Source: JBNJEM01 sp051745935 (lineage in GTDB: Bacteria; Planctomycetota; Planctomycetia; Pirellulales; Pirellulaceae). Taken from it: a stretch of 26,061 nucleotides of DNA. The DNA lies in contig JBNJEM010000030.1 in assembly GCA_051745935.1 (NCBI GenBank), forward strand, positions 1 through 26,061. The letters are read 5' to 3'. The notes under the pieces are model-generated. The model was not told the DNA's origin. It saw only the letters and a program-made list of their open reading frames with translations, and made no database searches. Below, piece by piece: positions 6,115 through 15,750 of this stretch. Every line of letters starts with the position of its first letter. Within the stretch, counting starts at the first letter, position 1. A program made the translations under genes and the position numbers.

Positions 6115-9100
6115 ATGGCTACTCCGGAGCAACGGCGTCTTGAGCCGACAGAAATCCGTCATTTTGGCAGTGGTCGAGAGTCCTTGCTGCCCCCGAACCT
6201 GACGGAAATCCAAACCGTCAGTTATGGCAGTTTTCTCCAGGACGACACCCCCGCCGACAAACGGAAAGATCAGGGGCTTGAGAGTGTGCTGCAAGAGATC
6301 TTTCCGATTGAGAGCTATGATAAGCAGATTTCACTGGAGTACCTGGGATATAGTCTCGGTAAGCCGCGGTACACCCCGGACGAGTGCCGGCAGTTGCGGT
6401 TGACCTACGGCCAGCCCTTTCGCGTGCACCTTCGCTTGAACAAGGAGGAACCGTACGAGGAAGAGGTGTACTTGGGCGATCTTCCCGTCATGCTGGGGGG
6501 CGGCGAGTTCATTATCAATGGCGCGGAACGGGTGGTGGTGAGCCAGTTGCACCGGAGTCCCGGGATCGATTTCGTCTTGGAGCAGGATGGGACCAGCGAA
6601 CGGAAACTGCCCAGTTGTCGGATTATTCCGGAGCGGGGCAGCTGGATTGAAATCAATGTCTCCAAAAAGGACGCGCTGAGTGTCCGGATCGATCAAAGCG
6701 GTAAGTTTTCGGCCATTACCCTTCTCCGCGCGATGAGCCCGGAGTACAGCACGGACGCCGACATCCTGCGGGCCTTCTATGAAACGCGGGCCGAGAAAAT
6801 CGTGGATGGGCGAAGTGTTTCAAAAATCGTCGGGGAAGTGGCCGTCGACGATGTGATCTATCCCCCCTCGAGCGATCGCGCCGGCGAGATCATCGTCGAA
6901 GCCGGGCACAAGATCACGCAGAACGCCGCTGAAACCATCTGCACCTCCGAGGTCGACAAGATCGAGGTGATGGCGGCTCCCAAGTCAAACTTGCTCTTTA
7001 ATTCCCTGGCCGAAGATGCCACCTCCAGTTACGAGGAAGCGCTGTTGAGGATTTACCAGCGGCTGCGGCCCGGCAATCCGCCGCAACTGGAAAAAGCCAA
7101 AACGCTCTTCGAGGAAAAGTTCTATGACATCAATCGATACCGCCTCGGTCGCGTGGGACGATTTCGGATTAATCGAAAACTGGGGACCGAAACCTCCGAA
7201 AAGGAGATGACGCTGAAGGCGGCCGACTTGATCGCGGCCATTGAATACCTGTTGTTGCTGCTGGAAGGATCGGACGAGGCGGAAATCGATGATATTGATC
7301 ATTTGGGCAACCGCCGCTTGCGAACCATCGACGAGCTGGCCAGTGATGAGTTGCGGAAGGGATTCCTGAAGCTTCGTCGCACCGTGCAAGAGCGAATGAG
7401 TTTGAAGGACGCGGCGGACATGACCCCGCGAAGCTTGATCAATCCCAAGAGCATCTCGGCCGCGATCGAGTATTTTTTTGGGCGCGGCGAGCTCTCACAG
7501 GTGGTTGACCAAACCAATCCCCTCTCCCAGTTGACGCATGAACGGCGTTTGTCCGCGTTGGGGCCCGGTGGCTTGAACCGGAAACGGGCGGGGTTTGAAG
7601 TCCGTGACGTGCATATTTCACACTATGGACGCATCTGTCCCATCGAGACGCCGGAAGGCACCAATATCGGCTTGATTTCCAGTCTGGCGATCTATGCCGG
7701 CGTCGATGATTATGGGTTTTTGTCCAGTCCCTACCGGGTGGTCAAGAAGGGGAAGCTGACCGACGAGATCAAGTGGTTGCGAGCGGACGAGGAATCCGAA
7801 GCCCACGTCGCGCCGGCCGATACCGAAGTGGTGGATGGGAAGTTGCAGGCGGGCCCCAATCTTATCGCCCGCTTCCGGACCGACTTCCGGATCGTGGCCC
7901 CGGAGGAAGTAGAGTATATCGACGTGGCGCCGAGTCAGATGATCGGGGTTTCAGCCGGGTTGATTCCGTTTCTGGAGCACGATGACGCCAACCGCGCCCT
8001 GATGGGCTCCAACATGCAGCGCCAGGCCGTCCCCCTGCTGGTGGCCGAACCGCCAATTGTCGCCACCGGCATGGAAAAAGAAGTGGCCGTGAACTCCAGC
8101 ATGGTGGTGCGAGCCCGGCGGGCGGGGAAGGTGAGCTACTGTGACGCCACCCGGATCGAAATCGGCAATGACGTGTATGAGTTGAGAAAGTTTGTCGGCT
8201 TGAACGAACGGACCTGCCTCAATCAGAAACCGATTGTGCAACTGGGGCAGAAAGTGGAAAAAGGCCAGGTCATCGCGGATGGAGCGGCCACCTCCCAAGG
8301 GGAATTGTCGCTCGGTCGAAATGTTCTCACCGGCTTTATGTCGTTTGACGGCTATAATTTCGAGGACGCCATCATTATCAGCGAGGAACTGGTCAAGGAA
8401 GATACGTACACGTCGGTCCACATTGAGGAATTCGACGTGGAGATTCGCGAGACCAAGTTGGGGCGCGAGGAGTTCACGCGGGACATCCCCAACGTGGGAG
8501 AGAAAACGTTACGCAACCTGGATGAGAGCGGAATTGTCCGCGTCGGAACCTATGTCCAGCCCGGCGACGTCCTGGTGGGCAAGGTTTCGCCCAAATCGAA
8601 GACGGAACTGACGCCCGAGGAAAAACTGCTGCACGCGATTTTCGGGCGGGCGGGCGAGGACGTGAAAAACGATTCGTTGGAAGTTCCCTCCGGGATCGAA
8701 GGGATCGTGATCGATACCCAAAAGTTCTCGCGGCGAATGAGCCTTTCGGAAGAGGAGCGGAAGCGGTTCGAAAAGGAGCTCAAGGACGCCGAGTCGGAAG
8801 GTAACACCGCCATTGCCGCGGCCTTCGCGGAGATGGTGAAAGAGATGGAATCGGTGTTGGGGCGGCACTTGAGCGATGACGACGGGACTCCGTTGGCGGG
8901 TGAGCAGGATCGAAAGTACGTGGCGGAACGGGCCCAACAATTCCGGTTGGAGAGCATTACCGGAAAGATGCGAAGCCAGGAAAAGATCGCGGAAGTCCGG
9001 AAAATCCACAAAGCCCGCTGGCCGGACGTGGAGGCAGCCATTGATCGCAGGGACCGCAAGCTCAACAGCATGAAACGGGGCGATGAGTTGCGGAGCGGCG

Positions 9101-9837
9101 TGCTGCAAATGGTCAAGGTGTATATCGCGACCAAACGTGTGATCGCGGTGGGAGACAAGATGGCGGGGCGCCACGGAAACAAGGGCGTGATCGCCAAAAT
9201 CCTGCCAGTGGAAGACATGCCCTACCTGGAAGACGGAACCCCGCTGCAAATCCTGCTGAATCCACTCGGGGTTCCCAGCCGCATGAACGTCGGCCAAATC
9301 CTGGAAACCCACCTGGGTTGGGCCGGGGCGAAGGCCGGTTTTCAGGCGGTGACCCCCGTGTTCGACGGGGCGAGTGAAGAGGATATCAACGGCTGTCTCG
9401 AGGAGGCGGGGTTGCCGCGCCACGGGAAGGCTCAGCTGTTCGACGGCCGCACGGGCGAGGAGCTGCAGCAGGAGACGACGGTGGGCTATATCTACATGCT
9501 GAAACTGCACCATCTGGTCGACGACAAGGTCCATGCGCGCAGCACCGGACCGTACTCGCTGATCACCCAGCAACCGTTGGGCGGCAAGGCCCGGTTTGGT
9601 GGGCAGCGGTTTGGCGAAATGGAGGTTTGGGCCCTGGAGGCTTACGGAGCGGCCTATATCTTGCAGGAGCTGCTCACCGTCAAAAGTGACGATGTCGAAG
9701 GGCGGACCAAGATATACGAGTCGATGGTGAAAGGAGAGAACACGTTGGAGGCGGGCACGCCGGCAAGCTTCGACGTGTTGACCAACGAGATTCGTGGGCT
9801 CGCATTGAACATGCAGCTGGAGAAACGTCGCGTTTGA
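6115..9837 (+). CDS. rpoB: DNA-directed RNA polymerase subunit beta
   Basis: The beta subunit forms one half of the catalytic cleft and binds rifampicin. The start is uncertain. ATG 6115 (MATPEQRRLEP, 1240 residues) is preferred with a GGAG twelve bases upstream. ATG 6097 would add six residues, and the open frame runs back to a TTG at 5941 with a sequence that does not look like RpoB. The rifampicin region is at residues ~460-482, with D465, H475 and S480 matching E. coli D516, H526 and S531. V463 replaces the usual Phe514. Later blocks include the conserved SFDGYNFEDAIIISEELV, GDKMAGRHGNKGVI and GGKARFGGQRFGEMEVWALEA. It is followed after 160 bases by rpoC. Confidence 0.97.
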   Translation: MATPEQRRLEPTEIRHFGSGRESLLPPNLTEIQTVSYGSFLQDDTPADKRKDQGLESVLQEIFPIESYDKQISLEYLGYSLGKPRYTPDECRQLRLTYGQPFRVHLRLNKEEPYEEEVYLGDLPVMLGGGEFIINGAERVVVSQLHRSPGIDFVLEQDGTSERKLPSCRIIPERGSWIEINVSKKDALSVRIDQSGKFSAITLLRAMSPEYSTDADILRAFYETRAEKIVDGRSVSKIVGEVAVDDVIYPPSSDRAGEIIVEAGHKITQNAAETICTSEVDKIEVMAAPKSNLLFNSLAEDATSSYEEALLRIYQRLRPGNPPQLEKAKTLFEEKFYDINRYRLGRVGRFRINRKLGTETSEKEMTLKAADLIAAIEYLLLLLEGSDEAEIDDIDHLGNRRLRTIDELASDELRKGFLKLRRTVQERMSLKDAADMTPRSLINPKSISAAIEYFFGRGELSQVVDQTNPLSQLTHERRLSALGPGGLNRKRAGFEVRDVHISHYGRICPIETPEGTNIGLISSLAIYAGVDDYGFLSSPYRVVKKGKLTDEIKWLRADEESEAHVAPADTEVVDGKLQAGPNLIARFRTDFRIVAPEEVEYIDVAPSQMIGVSAGLIPFLEHDDANRALMGSNMQRQAVPLLVAEPPIVATGMEKEVAVNSSMVVRARRAGKVSYCDATRIEIGNDVYELRKFVGLNERTCLNQKPIVQLGQKVEKGQVIADGAATSQGELSLGRNVLTGFMSFDGYNFEDAIIISEELVKEDTYTSVHIEEFDVEIRETKLGREEFTRDIPNVGEKTLRNLDESGIVRVGTYVQPGDVLVGKVSPKSKTELTPEEKLLHAIFGRAGEDVKNDSLEVPSGIEGIVIDTQKFSRRMSLSEEERKRFEKELKDAESEGNTAIAAAFAEMVKEMESVLGRHLSDDDGTPLAGEQDRKYVAERAQQFRLESITGKMRSQEKIAEVRKIHKARWPDVEAAIDRRDRKLNSMKRGDELRSGVLQMVKVYIATKRVIAVGDKMAGRHGNKGVIAKILPVEDMPYLEDGTPLQILLNPLGVPSRMNVGQILETHLGWAGAKAGFQAVTPVFDGASEEDINGCLEEAGLPRHGKAQLFDGRTGEELQQETTVGYIYMLKLHHLVDDKVHARSTGPYSLITQQPLGGKARFGGQRFGEMEVWALEAYGAAYILQELLTVKSDDVEGRTKIYESMVKGENTLEAGTPASFDVLTNEIRGLALNMQLEKRRV

Positions 9838-9842
9838 TGAGG

Positions 9843-9876
9843 GTCTCGGGCAGGGTCCGGCCATGAGGGCCGAGAC
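9843..9876 (+). other. Stem-loop between rpoB and rpoC
   Basis: GTCTCGG (9843-9849) pairs perfectly with CCGAGAC (9870-9876). An inner GGCC/GGCC can form as an alternative. It begins six bases after the rpoB stop in a 160-base gap. No T-run follows, so transcript processing or stability is likelier than termination. Confidence 0.45.
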
Positions 9877-9997
9877 GGCGGACGGGCGGCACGGGGTGGA
9901 TTCGTGCCCGGATCAATGACTCAAACCTGACGGGGCCGCGCGGGATGTTCAACGGGCGGCGACGACCGATCGGAAGATTCCATAAGGAGCAGGGCAT

Positions 9998-12900
9998 ATG
10001 ACCATTGGCGAAAGCTCATACGATCGAATTAATGATTACGCTGCGGTCAAAATTAGCCTCGCTCGACCGCACGATATTCGAAGCTGGTCGTTCGGTGAGG
10101 TGAAGAAGCCCGAGACGATTAACTACCGGACCTACCGGCCCGAGAAGGACGGGCTGTTTTGCGAGCGAATCTTTGGTCCCGAGAAAGACTGGGAGTGTGC
10201 CTGTGGCAAGTACCGGGGCATGAAATACAAGGGCATGATTTGCGACCGCTGTGGCGTTAAAGTCACGCACTCGCGGGTGCGACGCAAACGCATGGGGCAC
10301 ATCGACCTGGCTGCCCCCGTGGTCCATATCTGGTTTTTCAAGGCGATGCCCAGCCGGTTGGGAAACCTGCTGAACATGAAGACCACCAGTCTGGAAAAGG
10401 TCATTTATTTCCAGGACTATGTGGTGATCGATCCCGGGGAAACCGACCTCGAAAAACTGCAGTTGCTGACCGAGGAGGAGTACCGCGCGGCGCGGGAACA
10501 GTACGGGGACGGCAGCTTCCAGGTCGACATGGGGGCGGAGGCGATCCGTGAACTGCTCAGATCGCTCGATCTCGTGACCCTTTCAACGGAATTGCGAACC
10601 GAACTCGGGGAAACGCGGTCGAAGCAAAAAAGAAAAGATCTCACCAACCGCCTGAAGATCGTGGAGGCGATTCGGGACAGCGACAATCAGCCCGAATGGA
10701 TGGTGCTCGACGCCATTCCGATCATTCCGCCCGATCTCCGCCCCCTCGTGTTGCTCGATTCCGGCAATTTCGCCACCAGCGATTTGAACGATCTGTACCG
10801 CCGGATCATTAACCGGAACAACCGGTTGCGGAAGCTCGTTGACCTCAACGCGCCAGAGGTCATCGTGCGCAATGAGAAGCGGATGTTGCAGCAGTCGGTC
10901 GATGCCCTGTTTGACAACAACCGGTGCAAGCGGCCCGTTCTGGGCAGCAGCAACCGGCCTCTCAAATCGCTCACCGACATGATCAAGGGAAAGCAGGGGC
11001 GGTTCCGCGAAAACTTGTTGGGCAAACGCGTCGATTATTCGGCCCGAAGCGTCATTGTGGTCGGGCCGACGCTGAAACTTCATCAGTGCGGGTTGCCCAA
11101 AAAGATTGCCTTGGAGCTGTACCAGCCCTTCATTATCCGCAAGTTGAAGGAGATGGGCCATGCCGATACCATCAAGAGCGCCAAGAAGATGCTGGAGCGG
11201 AAAGATGAAGAGGTATGGGATATCCTGGAGGCGGTGATCCAGAACCATCCCGTATTGCTCAACCGGGCCCCGACGCTCCACCGGATGGGAATCCAAGCGT
11301 TCGAGCCGATCCTGGTGGAAGGCAACGCCATCCATTTGCATCCGCTGGTGTGCAAGGGATTCAACGCCGACTTCGACGGGGACCAAATGGCGGTCCACCT
11401 GCCGCTGTCCATCGAGGCTCAGGTGGAGGCGCATACGCTCATGATGTCGACCAACAACATCTTCGCGCCCTCCAACGGACGCCCCATCATGAGCCCGTCC
11501 CAGGATACGGTCATGGGCTGTTACTTCATCACCCTCATCCTGCCGGGACACAAGGGGGAGGGCATGAAATTCGCCTCGCTCGACGAGGTCGACTTGGCCT
11601 ACTCCCTGGACGCCATCAGCATGCACGCCGAAATCGAAGTGCGCCTGCCGCCCACGCAGAGAGCCCGCACCGACGAGGAAACGACGACCGAGCCGGGTTG
11701 TCGGATCAAAACCAGCTACGGCCGGGTGCTGTTCAACTCCATGTTGCCCCAGGGAATGGACTTCTACAACATGGAAATGCGGGGCGGTGACCTCTCCACG
11801 GTGATCTCGGACTGCTACCGGACCCTGGGGCGCCGGGCCACCATCGACTTGCTCGACGACATGAACTTGCTGGGGTTCCAGGAGAGCACTCGCAGCGGGC
11901 TGTCCTTCGCCACCGACGATTTGCTGACGCCGGCCAGCAAGAGCAAGATCATCGCGGACAGCGAAAAGAAGGTGCTGCGGTTTCGCAAGTTGTATCACAA
12001 CGGCGTGATTACCGAAGCTGAACGGTACAACCAAGTGCTCGATACCTGGACGCATGCTCGCGAACGCATTACCACCGAGATGATGACGGCCATGAAGGCC
12101 GATGAGCGTGGCAAACGCTACGTCAATCCCGTGTTCCTCATGGCCCACTCCGGAGCCCGGGGCGGGGTTGAGCAGATTCGTCAGCTCGCCGGCATGCGGG
12201 GCCTGATGGCCAAGCCAACGGGCGAGATTATCGAGACGCCGATTAAAGCGAATTTCCGCGAGGGCTTGTCGGTGCTCGAGTACTTCAGTTCCACCCACGG
12301 GGCACGCAAGGGATTGGCCGATACGGCACTCAAAACCGCTGACTCCGGGTACCTTACTCGAAAACTGGCCGATGTCGCCCAGAACGTGGTCGTGACCATG
12401 CACGATTGCCAGACCACCCAGGGCATTACGAAAGGCGTGATTTATCGCGGTGAGAAAGTCGAAGTCAGATTGGCCGACGCGGTGAAGGGACGCGTGAGCC
12501 GGCAGAATATCGTGAATCCCATCACCGACGAAGTGATCGTCCGTGAAGATGAGATGATTACGCCGGATGTCTCCCGGAAAATCGAATCGCTGGGGCTGGG
12601 TAGAATCCAGGTGCGAAGCCCCATGACCTGCGACGCCCCCTTGGGGGTCTGCCGGCTTTGTTACGGGATGGACTTGTCGACCGGAAACTTGGTCGAGGAA
12701 GGGATGGCCGTGGGCATCGTGGCCGCGCAGAGCATCGGTGAGCCTGGCACTCAATTGACGATGCGGACGTTCCACATCGGTGGAACGGTGAACATGAGCG
12801 TGGAGGAGAGCGAGAGTCGGGCCAGAAAAGGGGGAACCGTTCGCTTTACCCGGATGCGGCTGGTTCGCAACGCCGAAGGCAACGATATCGTCCTGACGCG

Positions 12901-14431
12901 AAACGGCGAAATCTCGATTCTCGATGCCAAAGGACGCGAACTGGAAAAATGCGAAGTGCCCATGGGGGCCGTCCTGATGGTGAAGGAAAACGAAGAGGTG
13001 AAAGCCGGCTCCGTGCTCTGCCAGTGGGATCCCCATAGCATTCCGATCCTGGCGGAGGTCTCTGGAAAGATTCGCTATGAGGACATCATCGAGGGCGAAA
13101 CGCTCCGTATCGAGCGGGATCAAAGTGGCCATGTCCGCCGGATGGTCATGGATTTGAAAGGCGATCTGCACCCCCAAGTGGTGCTTGAAGATGCCGATGG
13201 AAAACCGCTCGACGTGTACTACCTGCCTGAACGGGCCTACATCGAAGTCGCGGAAGGGGAGGAAGTGCACGCTGGGGCCATCCTGGCGAAGACGCCGCGG
13301 GAAACCTCGAACGTCTCCGATATCACCGGCGGCTTGCCCCGGGTCACCGAGATTTTCGAGGCGCGTAAACCCAAAGATCCCGCCGTGATTGCCGAAGTGG
13401 ATGGCGATATCGAAATCACCGGAAAGAGGCAACGCGGCAAACGAACCATTGTGGTCCGCAGTGAGATGGGAATCGAACGCGAGCACCTCGTGTCGCACGG
13501 GAAACGCTTCCTGGTCCATTCCGGCGATCACGTGAGAGCGGGACACGCCCTCGTGGATGGGCCCCTGGTGCCACACGATATTCTCCGCATTTCCGGGGAG
13601 GAAGCGGTGCAGCAGTATCTCCTGCATGAAATCCAACAGGTTTACCGCAGCCAGCGGGTGGAGATTAACGACAAGCATGTGGAGATCATTATTGCCCGCA
13701 TGCTCCGTAAAGTCCGCGTGGAAGATCCGGGAGACACCAATCTGTTGCCCGGTCTGGTGATGGACCGCTTCGAATACCGCCAGGTCAATCAGGACCTCGC
13801 CAAATGCCTCAAAGTGGCGGATAAAGGGGATAGCGATTTCGAGGAAGGAGCCATCGTGCCCCTCGAGGCCGTCGAACAAGTGAATCTTCAGATCGAGCGA
13901 TTGGGAGGGACGCCGACTCAGGGCGTCAAGCCGAAACCGGCCGTCGCCAGTACTCAATTGTTGGGTATCACCAAGGCGGCCGTCCAAAGCTCCAGCTTTA
14001 TTTCCGCCGCCAGCTTCCAGGAAACGACCAAAGTGCTGACCGAAGCCGCCCTGGCCGGCAAGGTCGACGGCCTCGTCGGACTGAAGGAAAACGTGATCCT
14101 GGGACATCTGATTCCCGCCGGGACCGGGTTCCGGACCTTCCAGGAATCGGAAGTGCGGTACCGCCCGGAAGTGCTCGAGAAAATGGCCACCGAACAGGAC
14201 CAAACCCTCGTCACCAGCTTTCCCCTCTTGCAGTCGGCCGGCGAGGAGGAGTCCTCGGAAGAGCAAGCGGGGCTGGGAGGCGAGTCTCCCGGGGCCGGTT
14301 CCGCCGCGCCGCCAGCCACCCCCGTGCCTCGGGACGCGGAGGAACTTGGACAGTCCACCGGTGGCGGTTCGATCGAAGACCTGTATGGATCGGCGGACGA
14401 ACAGACCGCCGGGGACGAGTCGGATAAATAA
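9998..14431 (+). CDS. rpoC: DNA-directed RNA polymerase subunit beta'
   Basis: Beta' carries the Mg-binding active site of RNA polymerase. The product is 1477 residues, somewhat longer than E. coli (1407). The N-terminal zinc site is C67, C69, C82 and C85. The catalytic NADFDGD is at 456-462, inside FNADFDGDQMAVHLPLS. The bridge/trigger region includes RPIMSPSQDTVMG and AAQSIGEPGTQLTMRTFHIGG. The second zinc site is around MTCDAPLGVCRLCYG. The last ~70 residues form an acidic, Ser/Gly/Pro-rich tail not expected in the fold. TAAGGAG (9983-9989), eight bases before ATG 9998, is a strong ribosome-binding site and fixes the start. Confidence 0.98.
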   Translation: MTIGESSYDRINDYAAVKISLARPHDIRSWSFGEVKKPETINYRTYRPEKDGLFCERIFGPEKDWECACGKYRGMKYKGMICDRCGVKVTHSRVRRKRMGHIDLAAPVVHIWFFKAMPSRLGNLLNMKTTSLEKVIYFQDYVVIDPGETDLEKLQLLTEEEYRAAREQYGDGSFQVDMGAEAIRELLRSLDLVTLSTELRTELGETRSKQKRKDLTNRLKIVEAIRDSDNQPEWMVLDAIPIIPPDLRPLVLLDSGNFATSDLNDLYRRIINRNNRLRKLVDLNAPEVIVRNEKRMLQQSVDALFDNNRCKRPVLGSSNRPLKSLTDMIKGKQGRFRENLLGKRVDYSARSVIVVGPTLKLHQCGLPKKIALELYQPFIIRKLKEMGHADTIKSAKKMLERKDEEVWDILEAVIQNHPVLLNRAPTLHRMGIQAFEPILVEGNAIHLHPLVCKGFNADFDGDQMAVHLPLSIEAQVEAHTLMMSTNNIFAPSNGRPIMSPSQDTVMGCYFITLILPGHKGEGMKFASLDEVDLAYSLDAISMHAEIEVRLPPTQRARTDEETTTEPGCRIKTSYGRVLFNSMLPQGMDFYNMEMRGGDLSTVISDCYRTLGRRATIDLLDDMNLLGFQESTRSGLSFATDDLLTPASKSKIIADSEKKVLRFRKLYHNGVITEAERYNQVLDTWTHARERITTEMMTAMKADERGKRYVNPVFLMAHSGARGGVEQIRQLAGMRGLMAKPTGEIIETPIKANFREGLSVLEYFSSTHGARKGLADTALKTADSGYLTRKLADVAQNVVVTMHDCQTTQGITKGVIYRGEKVEVRLADAVKGRVSRQNIVNPITDEVIVREDEMITPDVSRKIESLGLGRIQVRSPMTCDAPLGVCRLCYGMDLSTGNLVEEGMAVGIVAAQSIGEPGTQLTMRTFHIGGTVNMSVEESESRARKGGTVRFTRMRLVRNAEGNDIVLTRNGEISILDAKGRELEKCEVPMGAVLMVKENEEVKAGSVLCQWDPHSIPILAEVSGKIRYEDIIEGETLRIERDQSGHVRRMVMDLKGDLHPQVVLEDADGKPLDVYYLPERAYIEVAEGEEVHAGAILAKTPRETSNVSDITGGLPRVTEIFEARKPKDPAVIAEVDGDIEITGKRQRGKRTIVVRSEMGIEREHLVSHGKRFLVHSGDHVRAGHALVDGPLVPHDILRISGEEAVQQYLLHEIQQVYRSQRVEINDKHVEIIIARMLRKVRVEDPGDTNLLPGLVMDRFEYRQVNQDLAKCLKVADKGDSDFEEGAIVPLEAVEQVNLQIERLGGTPTQGVKPKPAVASTQLLGITKAAVQSSSFISAASFQETTKVLTEAALAGKVDGLVGLKENVILGHLIPAGTGFRTFQESEVRYRPEVLEKMATEQDQTLVTSFPLLQSAGEEESSEEQAGLGGESPGAGSAAPPATPVPRDAEELGQSTGGGSIEDLYGSADEQTAGDESDK

Positions 14432-14511
14432 CCGGTTGGGAAGCCGCGAGGGATTTGTGCTTGGGCGCGGCGCCAGGAGGATGCGAGGGCGCGGGGCTCC
14501 ACGGAGAGCAC

Positions 14512-14539
14512 TTGACAACCGGGAGCAACATGATAGCCT
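14512..14539 (+). promoter_or_regulatory. Promoter of the str cluster (rpsL)
   Basis: TTGACA (14512-14517) matches the -35 consensus exactly. A 16-base spacer leads to TAGCCT (14534-14539), a partial match to TATAAT with the key T-A...T. It lies ~80 bases before rpsL in the otherwise empty rpoC-rpsL gap, suggesting the str genes are transcribed independently of rpoBC. Placement is by eye. Confidence 0.6.
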
Positions 14540-14573
14540 GAAGCGTTTGTCATTGTCAGCGTCTTTATTCATG

Positions 14574-14591
14574 GGTCGCTTGCGGGCGACC
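14574..14591 (+). promoter_or_regulatory. Hairpin in the rpsL leader
   Basis: GGTCGC (14574-14579) pairs perfectly with GCGACC (14586-14591) around loop TTGCGG. It lies between the promoter and the rpsL start, so it would be in the 5' untranslated RNA. Its role is unknown. Confidence 0.45.
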
Positions 14592-14620
14592 TGCTTGCAC
14601 TGTTGGAGCGTGAGAGCCGA

Positions 14621-14989
14621 ATGCCCACAATCAATCAATTGGTCCGAAAAGGGCGCAAGAAGAGCCGTAAGTTCGTTAAAGCCCCCGTGCTGGAAAAGTG
14701 CCCCCAGAAGCAGGGGGTGTGCCTGCAGGTCCGCACCATGACGCCGAAGAAACCCAATTCGGCACTCCGGAAAATCACGCGGGTCCGGCTGTCCAATGGC
14801 AAGGAAGTGACGGTGTACATTCCCGGGGAGGGGCACAACCTGCAGGAGCACTCGATTGTTCTGGTTCGGGGGGGACGCGTCCGCGACTTGCCCGGCGTGC
14901 GCTATCAGGTGGTGCGGGGCTCGCGGGATGCACTCGGCGTCCAAACCCGCAAACAGTCGCGCAGCCGGTACGGGGCGAAAAAATCGTAA
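14621..14989 (+). CDS. rpsL: 30S ribosomal protein S12
   Basis: S12 lines the decoding centre and affects translational accuracy. The product is 122 residues. TPKKPNSALRK (41-51) has the wild-type lysines at the classical streptomycin-resistance site. GGRVRDLPGVRY (84-95) includes D89, the site methylthiolated in E. coli. ATG 14621 gives the family start MPTINQL; an ATG-like extension six codons upstream (14603) lacks family similarity. A GGAG lies about 13 bases upstream. rpsG follows after 76 bases. Confidence 0.97.
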   Translation: MPTINQLVRKGRKKSRKFVKAPVLEKCPQKQGVCLQVRTMTPKKPNSALRKITRVRLSNGKEVTVYIPGEGHNLQEHSIVLVRGGRVRDLPGVRYQVVRGSRDALGVQTRKQSRSRYGAKKS

Positions 14990-15007
14990 AACATGGCTCG
15001 AGCAAAC

Positions 15008-15031
15008 CCGTCTCCGATGTCCTCGGGACGG
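15008..15031 (+). promoter_or_regulatory. Stem-loop between rpsL and rpsG, candidate S7 target
   Basis: CCGTC-T-CCG (15008-15016) pairs with CGG-GACGG (15024-15031) around loop ATGTCCT, giving eight pairs with one bulged T. In E. coli the rpsL-rpsG gap is the S7 repressor target. The fold is visible; S7 binding is inference. Confidence 0.45.
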
Positions 15032-15065
15032 TGGGATAACGAAACACTTTTGGGTAGCAAAGCTT

Positions 15066-15536
15066 ATGGGTCGCATCACGTCAAGCCGCACGCAGTTGAA
15101 ACCGGATCCCAAGTACAACTCGCTGCTGGCCAGTAAATTTGTAAACAGTTTGATGTGGGATGGAAAACGGTCGACGGCCCAGGCCATCCTGTATGACGCG
15201 CTGGACGTATTGCGAAAGCGCGTTCCGGACCAGGAACCGATTGAGGTGTTTACCCAGGCGGTGGAAAACGTCAAGCCGCAAATCGAGGTTCGGTCCAAGC
15301 GGGTGGGTGGGGCTGCTTACCAGGTGCCGATGCAGGTGAATCGGCAACGGCAGCAGGCCTTGGCGTTTCGCTGGATTCTGATGGCGGTGCGCGACAAGAA
15401 AGGCCGGCCCACGCACTTGAAGCTCGCCGATGAGTTGCTGGCGGCCTATAACAAAGAAGGCGCGGCGGTGAGCCGTCGTGAAAATATCCACCGCATGGCC
15501 GAAGCCAACAAAGCGTTTGCACACTTCGCGTGGTAG
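15066..15536 (+). CDS. rpsG: 30S ribosomal protein S7
   Basis: S7 nucleates assembly of the 30S head and lies near the E site. The product is 156 residues, the usual length. Conserved blocks include DPKYNSLLASKFVNSLMWDGKRSTAQ near the start, VKPQIEVRSKRVGGAAYQVP in the middle and the C-terminal MAEANKAFAHFAW. ATG 15066 is chosen because the frame upstream overlaps rpsL without family similarity. No clear Shine-Dalgarno is seen, so coupling to rpsL is possible. Confidence 0.97.
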   Translation: MGRITSSRTQLKPDPKYNSLLASKFVNSLMWDGKRSTAQAILYDALDVLRKRVPDQEPIEVFTQAVENVKPQIEVRSKRVGGAAYQVPMQVNRQRQQALAFRWILMAVRDKKGRPTHLKLADELLAAYNKEGAAVSRRENIHRMAEANKAFAHFAW

Positions 15537-15556
15537 TGGCCCACTGATGATGTAAT

Positions 15557-15590
15557 CGCCGCGCCGGTCCGGGATATCAGCGCGGCGTTT
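15557..15590 (+). terminator. Terminator-like hairpin between rpsG and fusA
   Basis: CGCCGCGC (15557-15564) pairs perfectly with GCGCGGCG (15580-15587), an all-GC 8-bp stem, followed by TTTCTC. It lies 20 bases after the rpsG stop. The T-run is short, so termination may be partial. The gap to fusA is 243 bases, long for this gene pair. Confidence 0.5.
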
Positions 15591-15609
15591 CTCATGCGCC
15601 CCGTTTAAA

Positions 15610-15709
15610 CCGGTGGCGGATGATGTTGTCCGCCGCGAGTCCGACCAACGGGAGGACGGCTTGCGCCGGGCAGTTTTCCACCCGGACCAATCCGTCCGCC
15701 TAAAAGATA
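15610..15709 (+). repeat. Dispersed intergenic repeat, copy B (fusA leader)
   Basis: This copy matches copy A (2239-2338) at about 89% of 98 positions, in the same orientation. The 37-base core (15629-15665) is identical. The short frame of copy A is kept: ATG at 15620 and a stop at 15703, with TAA replacing TGA, for 27 codons. It ends 70 bases before fusA. Read on the opposite strand, both copies also share an open frame containing AVLPLVGLAA, so the coding strand, if any, is unresolved. Confidence 0.85.
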
Positions 15710-15750
15710 TTCCGGGCCGCGTTGTTTCAGCGTCCGGCCACCACGGCGGC

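Noticed and set aside
10583..15298. Very long minus-strand open frame (1571 codons) opposite rpoC
   Set aside because: It is a shadow of G+C-rich rpoC codons. The plus strand carries unmistakable RpoC motifs, and the minus frame shows none.
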